Under the pieces are notes generated by a model that did no database searches, was not told where the DNA came from, and saw nothing but the letters and a program-made list of their open reading frames with translations. From Neodiprion pinetum (taxonomy: Eukaryota > Arthropoda > Insecta > Hymenoptera > Diprionidae), in NCBI RefSeq assembly GCF_021155775.2, contig NC_060237.1, positions 20,296,970 to 20,360,969 on the forward strand: a stretch of 64,000 nt of DNA, in the 5' to 3' direction. A program made the translations under genes and the position numbers. Position 1 is the stretch's first letter. Each line of letters starts with the position of its first letter. Shown here piece by piece: positions 62,988 to 64,000 of the stretch.

Positions 62988-64000
62988 CTGATAGATTGAA
63001 AACACAGTCCATTAACGAATCGTCAATATTATTTAACAGATACAATTTCTTGCTCTCAAAATCGTTCATGATATACTACGATTTCAAACTGAATGGTGCT
63101 GAAGCTCGCAGCTAATACCCAACAATAGAGACACAGAAAATTATGGCATAAGACGATATACTGAACAGCAATAAACAGCGACATTGTGTATCGAGATGTG
63201 TTTAACATTTTCTCTGTGAGAACTTTTGCTTACAGTTACCGGCTGCTAGCTTCAGCACCATCCAAACCGTAGCGAAAAAGTTTAAACTTCTATAACCACT
63301 CGTCCTTGAAAGTCGAAAAACTTTACTAATTAAAAACAAATGTCAGTGAAATTCTTAAATTTAGAATCTATTTCGAATGCTACTAACGTCGATGCTTTCT
63401 AAAAAATATTCCCAACATTTTTTATCACACCTTTATATATTGAATCTAGACAGCGTTGCAAATAAATATTGTGAACGAATTTCATTAGAGAGCAAATTGG
63501 AGGTAGAATTAAAGTTATTCTTTTAGGCAATAAGGCAATTGATAAATTTTCAATATATATAGACATTGTACACATTACATAATGCAATGATTCGAAGGCT
63601 GAAAACTTACATTGTTTCTAGTATTCTAACTAGCTCAAATTTATCTAGCAGAAGTATCAAGATTCAATGTTTTGAACTTTTTTTACGCTACATTTGCACA
63701 ATGAAAAAAAAATACATGGATTCACAAAGATATACTCTTAAATATGCATATAATGTAATATCATATCTATAATATAACAAAGTGATGGCGTACTAAAATA
63801 CAAATGGCTGATTAGTATTTAGTATGTAACAAAACGATGAAAACAAAAAAGAACTTGAATGATATATAGATATAATATATATATATATATATATAGCATG
63901 CTACAGCAAGCTGAAACCAAGGTTCCAAATATAATATAATATAATAAAAACTGACCAGAATTCGTTGATTTCTCTTGCGAAAACGTAAGGAAATGCGAAT
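62988..64000. other. AT-rich right edge, probable intron
   Basis: No exon or RNA gene seen. There is a (TA)n run at about 63,871-63,895. Confidence 0.4.

Overview
The window is eukaryotic nuclear DNA from an insect, most likely a hymenopteran. Supporting this are strongly AT-rich intergenic DNA, short GT-AG introns, a tandem pair of CYP4-type P450 genes, a furin-like protease 3' exon, decayed non-LTR and pogo-like elements and many short TA-flanked repeats. The species cannot be named from the sequence.

Layout. 1-13.9 kb: AT-rich, with one small coiled-coil ORF near the left edge behind three CACGTG E-boxes, then mostly nothing recognisable (intron or intergenic, probably intron of the furin-like gene). 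13.9-14.5 kb: last coding exon of a furin-like proprotein convertase (+), with poly(A) signal. 16.6-19.5 kb (-): intact intronless ORF of 977 aa joining two histone-H1-like (H15/winged-helix) domains to a C-terminal C2H2 zinc-finger block.

21.2-36.9 kb: a very large palindrome (about 15.8 kb; axis near 29,242). Its arms look essentially identical apart from one 376-bp copy-number difference and a variable G/C-rich core. Each arm carries, from outside inwards: one copy of an unnamed repeat, an array of short modules bounded by splice-like sequences and encoding Gly/Arg-rich peptides in one frame, about 1.65 kb of sequence that appears only once per arm, a second copy of the repeat, about 15 units of a 115-bp minisatellite, further modules and a (GGGGGA)n-like tract. 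The two arms meet at a spacer of about 57 bp. This is the most unusual structure in the window. An inverted-assembly artefact must be excluded first.

38.0-40.0 kb: broken non-LTR retrotransposon (gag-like ORF1 with a CCHC knuckle, then a stub of the endonuclease) and one end of a pogo/Tigger-like DNA transposon. 40.9-45.4 and 47.5-52.2 kb (+): two complete 10-exon CYP4-family genes of 505 and 507 aa with all nine introns at matching positions and phases, a clear tandem duplication. Small TA-flanked MITE-like elements and a three-copy dispersed repeat lie in and around them. 52.2-64 kb: AT-rich, with microsatellites, one MITE-like element and one convincing but unidentified internal exon on the minus strand (62,881-62,987), so this end may be the intron of a large minus-strand gene.

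No gene-to-gene functional link is evident beyond the P450 pair, which probably act in oxidation of fatty-acid, hormone or xenobiotic substrates at the endoplasmic reticulum.
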